From: a virus
Strand: one strand, 5' to 3'
Virus record (IMG/VR): IMGVR_UViG_3300049432_000151
Location: 21,050 to 85,049 of that record
Length of the DNA: 64,000 nt
Below the pieces are notes generated by a model. It ran no database searches and was not told the DNA's origin. It saw nothing but the letters and a program-made list of their open reading frames with translations. Within the stretch, counting starts at the first letter, position 1. Each line of letters starts with the position of its first letter. Position numbers and translations under genes: made by a program. Shown here one piece after another: positions 50,116 to 57,722 of this stretch.

Positions 50116-50916
50116 ATGATGGTCCAACTGTCTTGGGTACAGCAAAGGCAGCTGTTGCAGTTCTTCACTGCTTCGATCCGCGACTATCCGAGTTATCCCG
50201 TAGTGATAAGCGAGGGAGACTCGTGGTTTTCATTTCCCGTTCACGCGAACATCATCGATCACCTCGACGACATGGTCGGACGGCGTATGTCGCTCCTGCG
50301 TCTCGAGCGCAGCGGTGATGAGCTGGTCGCGATGACCACCGAGTCGAAATTGAAAACGCTCGGCGGCTATCTTCAACGGTACAAACCGCACGTGCTTCTG
50401 TGGAGCGGCGGTGGAAACGACATCGTCGGGCCGGAGCTCCTCAAGTTCATCGCACCCCGCGGAAACACATTCGACGTGACCGCGGCGCTTGGGACTCAAA
50501 CGCTCAAGAAGCGCTTTGCCGATATTAATGCTGGGTACCAGCGAGTCATCGCGATGCGCGATGCCAAGGCACCCGCATGCGTGATCATCACGCACGGGTA
50601 CGGAAACGCCATTCCATCTGGCCGAAAAGCGAAGCTGCTCGGAATCACCGCGGGCCCGTGGATCAAGCCTTTTCTCGAAGCTCAGGGCTACACAACGAAG
50701 AAGGAGCAGCAAACGATCCTCGATGAACTGCTCGGAAGGTTCAACGCGATCGTCGATGGGTACGTCGGCGCGGGCTTCATCAAGTGCGATGTAGCAAGCG
50801 TGGTCGGTCCAGACGAGTGGAACGATGAACTCCATCCCACTAGAAAGGGGTTCGAGGATGCGGCGACCGTCTTCCACGCCGAGCTCCGGAAGCAACTGCC
50901 GGCGAAGTTCCCCTGA
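50116..50916 (+). CDS. SGNH/GDSL hydrolase
   Basis: A 266-aa protein from ATG 50116. Block I: EGDSWFSFP with catalytic Ser near 34. Block III: GGNDIVG near 95-101. Block V: DELHPTRKG near the C-terminus with catalytic Asp/His. The SGNH family cleaves esters on polysaccharides, lipids or peptidoglycan O-acetyl groups. No signal peptide in this version; earlier starts (GTG 50077 or ATG 50035) stay in frame and cannot be excluded. The gene has its own upstream motif (copy E), divergent to the bacteriocin operon. Confidence 0.85.
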   Translation: MMVQLSWVQQRQLLQFFTASIRDYPSYPVVISEGDSWFSFPVHANIIDHLDDMVGRRMSLLRLERSGDELVAMTTESKLKTLGGYLQRYKPHVLLWSGGGNDIVGPELLKFIAPRGNTFDVTAALGTQTLKKRFADINAGYQRVIAMRDAKAPACVIITHGYGNAIPSGRKAKLLGITAGPWIKPFLEAQGYTTKKEQQTILDELLGRFNAIVDGYVGAGFIKCDVASVVGPDEWNDELHPTRKGFEDAATVFHAELRKQLPAKFP

Positions 50917-50952
50917 GTAGACCGCCCGACTAAGCACGGGAACAACGAAGTG

Positions 50953-50982
50953 GGTACGGATACACCCAACCCTTGTCACTCC
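50953..50982 (+). promoter_or_regulatory. Bipartite motif copy F (GGTACGG-N17-CACTCC)
   Basis: GGTACGG (50953-50959, one mismatch) and exact CACTCC (50977-50982) on the plus strand, 17 bases apart, ending 33 bases before the small lipoprotein-like gene. Confidence 0.5.
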
Positions 50983-51015
50983 CCAATCGACGCAACTTCA
51001 ATCGAGGGGGTTCCG

Positions 51016-51183
51016 ATGCGATCCAGAGAAGTCGCCTTACTATTCGCTCGCTTCATCCTTATAGGCTGTCCGCCAGCAATGGATCAAACTAATGTTGAAG
51101 TGCCCGGCACGAGCACGCAACCACCCGCAGCAACTCAAATTGCAGTGAGTGCTTTAGCATCGACGCGTTCCGAACAGGAGTAA
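51016..51183 (+). CDS. Small lipoprotein-like 55-aa protein
   Basis: From ATG 51016 (GGGGG upstream). Hydrophobic ALLFARFILIGC gives a possible lipobox, followed by a Thr/Pro/Gln-rich exposed tail. It is very short, so confidence is modest, but the upstream bipartite motif and the closely following gene at 51190 support a transcribed unit. Confidence 0.5.
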   Translation: MRSREVALLFARFILIGCPPAMDQTNVEVPGTSTQPPAATQIAVSALASTRSEQE

Positions 51184-51189
51184 GACTTC

Positions 51190-51513
51190 ATGGAAGACGA
51201 TGTTCAGTTCACCTCTGGCGACGAGATCCCTGCGCAGCAGCTTGGTGCTGCGGTAAAGCAAGGCCTTGAGATACGCGTGGTGATGGTTCAGGATGACGGC
51301 GCCACGGTAGCTTTCAATCTGACTACTGCCTTCGTTGACGCTCAGGGCAATTTTGGCGGGCAAGGGGCGCCGTACTACGAGATGACGAGCTATGCGTCTC
51401 TCATCGGCAGCGGTAAGCAGTTTGCCCGGGCCGTCAATGCGAGCGGCGTTTTCGTGGACATCCCGAAAGGCCAGATCCGAACGGCGAGCTCAATACGGTT
51501 TATCGCTCGTTAG
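51190..51513 (+). CDS. Hypothetical 107-aa protein
   Basis: A small beta-rich protein (LEIRVVMVQDDGATVAFNLTTAFVDAQGNF, SGVFVDIPKGQIRTASSIRFI). No signal peptide, cysteine or catalytic motif. Starts 6 bases after the lipoprotein-like gene, so probably cotranscribed from the motif F promoter. Function unknown. Confidence 0.55.
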   Translation: MEDDVQFTSGDEIPAQQLGAAVKQGLEIRVVMVQDDGATVAFNLTTAFVDAQGNFGGQGAPYYEMTSYASLIGSGKQFARAVNASGVFVDIPKGQIRTASSIRFIAR

Positions 51514-51554
51514 GGCTCTCGAGATCACCGCCCTCGCAGCCAAGGTTCGGAGCC

Positions 51555-51878
51555 TTACGGCCGCCACTCCATCGTCAACGCCTCGAAGTGCTGCTGCGGC
51601 GTGAGCACGTCGTGGGCTCGCCGCTCGAACTCCTTGAACCTCGCCATGACAGCTGGGTCTCTCACCGCAGCGTAGAGCTCCGGGACGATGGCGTGAACCG
51701 CTTCCCCGAGGAAGGTGATCTGCGCGTCCGTGAGCTCGTCCCGATGGCGCTCGAGCCACCCGGCGACCTGGGATCGGACCAGTTCAGCTTTGCCATCCGG
51801 AGTGAGCGCGTTGAAGATGCGCAAACGCTGATCCCAGGTCAGGGCGCGGAAGTCGTCGTAGGGAATCGGCACGAACAT
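51555..51878 (-). CDS. Proregion-like protein related to fulvocin C precursors
   Basis: A 107-aa helical protein. The pattern RLRIFNALTPDGKAELVRSQVAGWLERHRDELTDAQITFLGEAV...PELY resembles the proregion of fulvocin C-related precursors (compare LPLELQREQTW... and HPALSPEAREIL in the gene at 47556), but there is no signal peptide and no cysteine core. It could be an orphan proregion or immunity/chaperone relative. Assignment is weak and based on pattern only. Converges with the 51190 gene. Confidence 0.5.
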   Translation of the reverse strand: MFVPIPYDDFRALTWDQRLRIFNALTPDGKAELVRSQVAGWLERHRDELTDAQITFLGEAVHAIVPELYAAVRDPAVMARFKEFERRAHDVLTPQQHFEALTMEWRP

Positions 51879-51960
51879 CCGTCACAAACGTACCACGCGT
51901 TCAGCGTAGCGGCCGGCGAAGATTCTCGCAGGTTGGGAGAGTACGCCTCTTCGCGGCGAT

Positions 51961-52512
51961 ATGCTCGACATACTCATGTCGAGGTCTGAAGACGAGGCGA
52001 TCGCGAAGTCGCTCGGTAAGTGGTCTCAGGCGGGATTTCCGCACCGTGGCTGGACGTGCGTGGAAGTCGAGGACAACGGCCAGGCAGGTCCGATATGTGA
52101 AATGTGCGAGTCTCGAAGGATTCGTTACATCCATCACATGTCGCACCCCGACGTAGCCACCTCGCTCGCGTGCGGCTGCGTCTGTGCGGGCTACATGGAA
52201 GGCGACCTCGCCGCTGCGCGACGGCGCGACGCGCTCATGACTTCAAGAGCAGGCAAACGGTCACGTTGGCTGACGCGCAAGTGGAAGGAATCTGCGAAAG
52301 GAAACGACTGGATCAAAGCCGACGGCTTCGCTGTCACGATCTATCGCGACAAACGCGGCTACTCGAAGGCTGCCGTCGTTTCAGACGAACGCGATTTCAA
52401 GCACTTCACTCGTCAGTCATATCGCGACCCGTCCGACGCGAAGTTAGCCGCGTTCGACTTAATTACGCGCGTTTTGGCTGAAGAAGAAGAGCGTCGAAAT
52501 GAGGTTCGCTGA
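51961..52512 (+). CDS. Cys/His-rich hypothetical protein of mobile elements
   Basis: A 183-aa protein (start ATG 51961 or 51976). Two paired cysteine/histidine clusters, CEMCESRRIRYIHHMSHP and CGCVCAGYMEGD, look like a zinc site. The rest is basic, with W-rich helices (RWLTRKWKES.KGNDW). I recall similar proteins as conserved hypotheticals next to accessory genes. A perfect inverted repeat (CTCGACAT-N4-ATGTCGAG, 51964-51983) surrounds the second ATG and may control translation or be an operator. Converges on the Vsr-like gene. Confidence 0.6.
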   Translation: MLDILMSRSEDEAIAKSLGKWSQAGFPHRGWTCVEVEDNGQAGPICEMCESRRIRYIHHMSHPDVATSLACGCVCAGYMEGDLAAARRRDALMTSRAGKRSRWLTRKWKESAKGNDWIKADGFAVTIYRDKRGYSKAAVVSDERDFKHFTRQSYRDPSDAKLAAFDLITRVLAEEEERRNEVR

Positions 52513-52522
52513 TGGTAGCGCA

Positions 52523-52969
52523 TCAGGCGCTGAGGCGCGCGCTGGACTGTCGCACGCGAACCGACTTGCGTGCGACCTGGCCGCGCACGCGTAAGGCGGC
52601 GCGATCGACTGCGCGCATGATCTCAAAGTCCCAGACGCGAACGACGCACCATCCCATGCGGCGCAAGGCCCTGCGCTGCCTGACGTCGCGCTGGCGGGTC
52701 CTCTCGATCTTCTCTCGCCAGTAGGGCTGAAGCCCTTCGCTCCACCGCTCAAACTGATAGCCGTGCCAAAAGCGGCCGTCGATAAAAACCGCCACGCGCG
52801 CCGATCGAAACACGATGTCGGGCCGACCTGGCAGATCACTGCTATGAAGCTGAAAGCGAAGTCCGAGCCGGTGCAGGGCTGAGCGCAACCGCACCTCAGG
52901 CGCGGTGTTCTTGTTCTTCACGCGCGACATTGCGTAGCTTCGCTGCTGTCGCGTCAGATTGTCCGTCAT
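52523..52969 (-). CDS. vsr: Vsr-like very-short-patch repair endonuclease
   Basis: A 148-aa protein from ATG 52969, which overlaps the methyltransferase stop (ATGA). It has RQQRSYAMSRVKNKNTAPE, the usual Vsr start, then LPGRPDIVF with the catalytic Asp and FIDGRFWHGY. Canonical Vsr has CFWH with zinc-binding cysteines; here the Cys is replaced (DGRFWHG), so zinc coordination differs. In classical systems Vsr nicks T:G mismatches produced by deamination of 5-methylcytosine. Here it is coupled to a Dcm methylase and a MORC-like ATPase and may serve as the nuclease of a restriction system. Confidence 0.85.
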   Translation of the reverse strand: MTDNLTRQQRSYAMSRVKNKNTAPEVRLRSALHRLGLRFQLHSSDLPGRPDIVFRSARVAVFIDGRFWHGYQFERWSEGLQPYWREKIERTRQRDVRQRRALRRMGWCVVRVWDFEIMRAVDRAALRVRGQVARKSVRVRQSSARLSA

Positions 52970-54060
52970 CGGCGAGGTCGTTTCAGGATCTGCTCGTGGC
53001 GCTCGATCGCGTCGCGGATCGTGGAAGCCGCGATGGCGGCGAAGAGCGGCGGCACTGCGTTCCCGATCATGCCGCACACCTGATCGATGTGCTCTGACTT
53101 GAATACATAGTCTTCGGAAAATGTCTGCAAGAGAGCCGCCTCCCGCACCGAGATCGTCGTGCGACGCCGGTCAGGATGACCGAAGCGTCCCTTAGCCGGC
53201 GTTGTGCAGCCGGTCGTGATCGTCGGCGATTCGCGGTCCCACGACATGCGTCCGTAGACGTTCGTGAATCCGACGTAGCCTTCCTGATGACAATGAGGTC
53301 TTACACTCTCGGGTACTTCCAGCCACGTCTTGCCAGGCATTGCAACGCGCAGACGATCGCGCGTTTGCGGTTGAAGGTCTCGAACTACGTGCCATTTCTC
53401 TTGCAGCGGACTTCCATCTCGGCGTGCAGCTGATAGTCGCTTCGCTGCGCGCATGTGACCTATGGTCTCGCGCACGGTTGCCCAGTGCGGCAGCTCGCCG
53501 TCTCCTCGCTTTGAGTGAGTAGCTTCGGGAAAAGGGATCGCGAAGCCGCGGCCAGCGAGAAGAACCAAGCGGCGTCGCGACTGTGGTACGCCATAGTCAG
53601 CCATCTGAATCGTCTTCCATTGCGGAAGGTAACCAAGCGCATTCAGCCGCGCGACGAACTCCTCGAAAATCGCCTGCCCGCGTGTGAGGAGACCCGGGAC
53701 GTTCTCCATGAAAACTGCTGTCGGACGAAGTTCTTCAACTAAACGCGACATCTGCAGAACGAGCTGATTCCGCGGATCTTCTCGCTTCACTTTCTCGGTG
53801 AGGGAGCAGAAGCCTTGGCAAGGTGCACAACCGGCGATGAGCGCGATTGGTGCGGCGGCGGACCGTCGAAGTACTCGCGGACTCACGTCGCAAATATCGA
53901 CTTGAAACATCTTCGTCGACCGATGATTCGCTCTATACGTCTCCGCAGCAACTTCATTGACTTCAACCGCCGCTGCGACTCGGAAGCCGCCATTTTTCAT
54001 CCCGACGGTGAGTCCGCCGCAGCCAGCGAAGAGATCGATCGCGACTAATTTTCGCTTCAT
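52966..54060 (-). CDS. dcm: DNA (cytosine-5) methyltransferase
   Basis: A 364-aa protein. Motif I FAGCGGL (11-17), motif IV PCQ with catalytic Cys81 (GCAPCQGF), motif VI ENV (119-121), motif VIII QSRRRLVLL, and motifs IX-X at the end (GMIGNAVPPLFAAI). Typical single-chain 5mC methylase. The recognition sequence cannot be inferred. The start is one base after the stop of the MORC-like gene, and the stop overlaps vsr, so the three genes form an operon. Expected to protect self DNA. Confidence 0.92.
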   Translation of the reverse strand: MKRKLVAIDLFAGCGGLTVGMKNGGFRVAAAVEVNEVAAETYRANHRSTKMFQVDICDVSPRVLRRSAAAPIALIAGCAPCQGFCSLTEKVKREDPRNQLVLQMSRLVEELRPTAVFMENVPGLLTRGQAIFEEFVARLNALGYLPQWKTIQMADYGVPQSRRRLVLLAGRGFAIPFPEATHSKRGDGELPHWATVRETIGHMRAAKRLSAARRDGSPLQEKWHVVRDLQPQTRDRLRVAMPGKTWLEVPESVRPHCHQEGYVGFTNVYGRMSWDRESPTITTGCTTPAKGRFGHPDRRRTTISVREAALLQTFSEDYVFKSEHIDQVCGMIGNAVPPLFAAIAASTIRDAIERHEQILKRPRR

Positions 54061-54061
54061 T

Positions 54062-55987
54062 CTACGAAGCGGTTTTTGGCACTGCGACCGGTTTCAGTTT
54101 GCGCTGCCGCGCGTACTCGGGCGCGTACTTTTTCAAAACCCGCCTCACTTCCCCGTAATACTCAGTCGCTTTCGCATACAAATCGCTGTACGACTCAACG
54201 AAGATTTGCTGTTGCGCAAGCATGTTCCTGCGCTGAAGAACCTCCGGGTTCGAAGTCAGATGACCTACGATCAGGAGCCCCGATGCGGAATTGGGCGAGT
54301 GCGGGCCGGTATTTACGATCTTCGACCTAGCCCAAAAAACATAGTCAGCAATCTGTTCGAGATCCTTCTTCGAAAGCACCTTCTCGGGCCTCTTCAACTC
54401 GACCACAGTTAATTTTCCGCTCACCGCCATACCGAGAAGATCGATGCGGCGGTCTTCGGCTGAGATAGTCTTTTTCTCGGGAAACTGCTCGCGTAGCATC
54501 TTGGTGTATGTCGCTTGGCCGTCCACCTCTGTCCACGCCTGGTCGATAAGCCAAGGGTGGGCCTCGAAGAGTGGCTGCATCTGTTGGACTTCGAGCGCCC
54601 CGTTCTCAATAAACTCGTGGAGTTGATCTATTGCGGCAAGCCTGCCGTCTGAGAGGCGGAGGTGTTCACGAGCTTCGATGAGGCGCCATTCATCGAAGAG
54701 CTGAAGGAGCATGTCGATGTTTGAGCCCTTTTCCTCGATCTCGTCGACGAGCTCGCGAAACGCATAGTGCTCGACGCTCGCCTTTACGATGTCGAGCAGC
54801 GGTTCAGCGCTCTCTGAATCGAGTCGATCGTCATCGACCAAAATGTTGACGAGCCGTTCCGCGACACGGCGCTCGTGCGCGCTTCGTGAAGTCAACCACT
54901 GATCAAAATTGCCGACCTTAATGATCCGGTTGGTTTTCTCTTCTTTTCGCGCTTTCACCCAGCTGTCGAAGGCCCATTTCATCAGCTCCTGTCCCCAATC
55001 CTCGAGCGCTTCGCCTTGGGGGGACTCCCACACAACCGAATTGCGCGCCGTGGCAGCCAAGTCGTCCTCTTCGTCGAGGAAGTCAGCATGAACTTCGCCG
55101 ATGACGTGCGCACGCGCAAACTGCGCATGCGTGCTCGAGAAGTTGAAGAAACTACCCAGCTCGACAGCTTTGTTGTTGGCGAAAATGTCGATCCCACGTT
55201 CCGTCTGCGCCGCCTCTGGAAGAAACCCCAACCATCCAGATGTCTTCAGGCCGGGACCAACCTTTGGGACCGGGATCTCGTCGAGCGACCACGATATTTT
55301 GCAATCCTCGCGGCGGATGCGGTCACCTGGACCGATCGGTTTCCCGTTCACGTACACCTGAAACTTCGTGCCGATGAAGCGAGCGCGGCGAGCCAAGCCC
55401 CTGCGAACAATCTGGGGTGAAAACGGTAGCTTGCGGTGGAAACCGCGTAGGCGAACCTCGGTTCCGCTTGGGTCTTTCGTCTTGCCGGTTCGATCGTCGA
55501 CGACTTCCGGCTCGTACGGTTTTGTGCCGTACTTCTGAGCCCATTTCTTTATTGCGAAGTAGTTGAACCTGAGCGTCACGGCGAAGCCGTTCGCGATGGT
55601 TCGGACATCCATCTCGCCCGCGACACCGAAGGCTGAGAGCTTTCCTAGTCCTTTTCTGCCGGTCACTCTAACTTTGTTGTTTTTCGACATCACGTCGGCA
55701 GAGTTTTGGCCGCGTCGATTCCGTCCGATCGGCAGGTACTCCTTGACGAGCTCATCCGGTGTCATTCCATGGCCGTAGTCGCGCACGACCACTTCGGTCA
55801 CTGGGGTGATGGGACCCTCTGGAATGGTGATCTCGATCTTAGGCGCCTCCGCATCGTAAGCGTTCGAGACGATCTCGGCTATCACCGGCGGAAGCGTGCT
55901 GTACAGACGCAGGCCGAGATGATCGATGGTGTTCGATTCGAACGCCATTGCGAACTTGGGCAGAGCTGCCTGCTTCACGGTAGCCAT
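54062..55987 (-). CDS. MORC/MutL-like GHKL ATPase with PD-(D/E)XK-like C-terminus
   Basis: A 641-aa protein. GHKL motifs: N box E38..N42..D45 (EIVSNAYDA), G1 DYGHG (70-74), G2 GRKGLGK (110-116). The middle is a helical and beta transducer. The C-terminal region holds RIDLLG (Asp516) followed after about 14 residues by VELK (Glu530, Lys532), the layout of a PD-(D/E)XK nuclease. Published comparative work describes MORC-like ATPases in operons with Dcm and Vsr as restriction-modification-like systems. Likely role: ATP-dependent DNA clamp with nuclease activity against unmethylated DNA. ATG 55987 is taken as start. Confidence 0.82.
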   Translation of the reverse strand: MATVKQAALPKFAMAFESNTIDHLGLRLYSTLPPVIAEIVSNAYDAEAPKIEITIPEGPITPVTEVVVRDYGHGMTPDELVKEYLPIGRNRRGQNSADVMSKNNKVRVTGRKGLGKLSAFGVAGEMDVRTIANGFAVTLRFNYFAIKKWAQKYGTKPYEPEVVDDRTGKTKDPSGTEVRLRGFHRKLPFSPQIVRRGLARRARFIGTKFQVYVNGKPIGPGDRIRREDCKISWSLDEIPVPKVGPGLKTSGWLGFLPEAAQTERGIDIFANNKAVELGSFFNFSSTHAQFARAHVIGEVHADFLDEEDDLAATARNSVVWESPQGEALEDWGQELMKWAFDSWVKARKEEKTNRIIKVGNFDQWLTSRSAHERRVAERLVNILVDDDRLDSESAEPLLDIVKASVEHYAFRELVDEIEEKGSNIDMLLQLFDEWRLIEAREHLRLSDGRLAAIDQLHEFIENGALEVQQMQPLFEAHPWLIDQAWTEVDGQATYTKMLREQFPEKKTISAEDRRIDLLGMAVSGKLTVVELKRPEKVLSKKDLEQIADYVFWARSKIVNTGPHSPNSASGLLIVGHLTSNPEVLQRRNMLAQQQIFVESYSDLYAKATEYYGEVRRVLKKYAPEYARQRKLKPVAVPKTAS

Positions 55988-56310
55988 CTACCAAATCTTA
56001 GCAGGGCGAAAGGCGGACGAACGTAGGCGAGGCAGGATCGCGGCGCATTCAGTTGACCGCTGGCGACGCGAACGAAAGCTGCATTGCGCGCTCGTACACG
56101 ATCGTGCGAGCTTTCTCGACCGTGCGGCGTGTGCGTTCGCTACCCAACTGCGGACGAGGAAATCGGGATGACGGCTCGTCGATACTGCGTCATCAGCGGT
56201 TCGAGAATCGTCCTCCCTCCCCAGCCACCGGCAACGTGCCGGTGCGTTTGTTGGCCCAGTCTTCCTGACGCTGTACTACTCCAGGATGGCTTTGCGCGGA
56301 GTCGAAGCGG
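55988..56310. other. Intergenic region upstream of MORC-like operon with two inverted repeats
   Basis: No gene supported. Inverted repeat GCTCG-TA-CACGATCGTG-CGAGC at 56090-56111 contains a perfect 10-bp palindrome about 100 bases upstream of the MORC-like start and may be an operator. A second perfect hairpin, CACCGGCA-ACG-TGCCGGTG at 56226-56244, is followed by GCGTTTGTTGG and may end transcription from the right or left. Confidence 0.5.
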
Positions 56311-56508
56311 CTAGCGCTTCGTGAATGGGCGATCGGGTGCGCGTTTGTCCCCGATCGTGCGGAGGCGGCTGCACAGATCGTCGACCACTTCACGCGTCTG
56401 GTCGGCGGTCAGCTTCTTCGTGAGTTCGCGGGTAAGCGTCTCCAGCGCGGAAACGACTGAAGACAGCTCGATCGGAAGGTCGGGCTGCTGAGGTTCTTTT
56501 TCGGCCAC
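56311..56508 (-). CDS. Hypothetical 65-aa protein
   Basis: A small charged protein starting with GTG, helical throughout (ELSSVVSALETLTRELTKKLTADQTREVVDDLCSRLR), possibly a coiled coil. Ends with a basic tail. It lies just downstream of the lipoprotein gene and could be cotranscribed with it. No known family; the coding call is modest because of its short length. Confidence 0.5.
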   Translation of the reverse strand: MAEKEPQQPDLPIELSSVVSALETLTRELTKKLTADQTREVVDDLCSRLRTIGDKRAPDRPFTKR

Positions 56509-56536
56509 CGGTGGTAATGAAGAGCAAGAATCGCGC

Positions 56537-57595
56537 TCATTCCCTCAATGAGAGCAGACCATCGCCGTAAAGGACGCGAATCGTGCTCTCTTTGAGCTCG
56601 CTCTCGCCCTGCCACGTCAGCCGATACGTCAGGGTGTGTTGCCGCTCATCGAGCTCGATCAGCTCAAACCGGCCGCCCCGCACCGGGAATGGCGGCCTAT
56701 AGCGCGCGATGACGCGTCGCGCATCCTCAACCGGATAGTCGATGTCGTCGGCAGTCAGCAGCCGCGCGAGCGACTCCGCGTCACCTCCTCCGACAAGGCG
56801 CGAGAAGCTCGCGGCGAAGAGTCTGGAGCGCAGCGAGTAGTCGATGAGCGGGCTGTGGAAGCTGCGCACCCGGTCCTGGTAGATCGTGAGCGAGATCGGT
56901 CCGCCTTTGTCGCCGCGCAGCGTCGCATCGAAGCGCTGATGACTGCTCGACTCTTCCGATGTCGTGAAGGTCGCGGAAATGTGCTCGCCGAGGAGTGAGC
57001 GGTAGTCTTCGACGGCAGCTCGCAGGGCTTCGGGTCCACCCGGGACATACGCGCCCATCGATACATCGAGACGATTGTCGCCGTTGAGCATCGCAACGAA
57101 TGACTGCAGCAGTGCCTCACCGTCGGCGCGCGTCATCGGATCGATCCGATCGAGAATCAGGTCCGCACGAAATCGCTCCGGCTGGAGGGCCGGCGAAGTC
57201 GTTCGGAATTGCACGCCTTCGATGTTGCGCGTCGTCGTCGCGCCGCCGAGCATCGCTTCCACCAAGACGCACGTGATGAGATCGGGCCCACGCCCTGCCT
57301 CGACGGTCACGGAGTAATCGCCCCGATCGTCCGCGAAGATCTGCAATTTCTCTCCAGCGGGTGCACACCCGGGCAGGGCCACGGTTACCGATACCAACGC
57401 GTGAGCCGCGGGCGTGGAGCCACCCGGCTCGCGCACGTGGCCATGAATCGTCGCAGCCAGGACGAGCCGATCGGGCTGGGGCGGGACTGGAGGTGGGGTC
57501 GAAGGAACGGGCGCCGATAGCGGCGCCGACGCGCATCCAACCATCAGGACGACGGAGCAGATGACTGCGAACGTGCGGCACGTCACATTTCGCAA
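56537..57595 (-). CDS. Lipoprotein of unknown function with carboxypeptidase-regulatory-like N-terminus
   Basis: A 352-aa protein (TTG 57595, or GTG 57586). Lipoprotein signal ending VGCASAP. Proline-rich linker, then a beta domain (about 45-120: IHGHVREPGGSTPAAHALVSVTVALPG, DDRGDYSVTVEAGRG) resembling a carboxypeptidase-regulatory/Ig-like fold. A C-terminal alpha/beta part resembles NTF2/SnoaL-like domains (MNGDNRLD.., RRVIARYRPPFPVRGGRFELI). Cellular gene; envelope role inferred. Confidence 0.7.
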   Translation of the reverse strand: MRNVTCRTFAVICSVVLMVGCASAPLSAPVPSTPPPVPPQPDRLVLAATIHGHVREPGGSTPAAHALVSVTVALPGCAPAGEKLQIFADDRGDYSVTVEAGRGPDLITCVLVEAMLGGATTTRNIEGVQFRTTSPALQPERFRADLILDRIDPMTRADGEALLQSFVAMLNGDNRLDVSMGAYVPGGPEALRAAVEDYRSLLGEHISATFTTSEESSSHQRFDATLRGDKGGPISLTIYQDRVRSFHSPLIDYSLRSRLFAASFSRLVGGGDAESLARLLTADDIDYPVEDARRVIARYRPPFPVRGGRFELIELDERQHTLTYRLTWQGESELKESTIRVLYGDGLLSLRE

Positions 57596-57722
57596 CCCTG
57601 CAAACGCCGCGCTGAGCCTGACGATGGTAAGTTTATTTTCCTGACTTCGTGATGTGTATCACCGGACTCGACTTATCCGGCACCTCGATTGCTCGGCTAC
57701 CCGTCCGGCCCCTGGCGCATCG

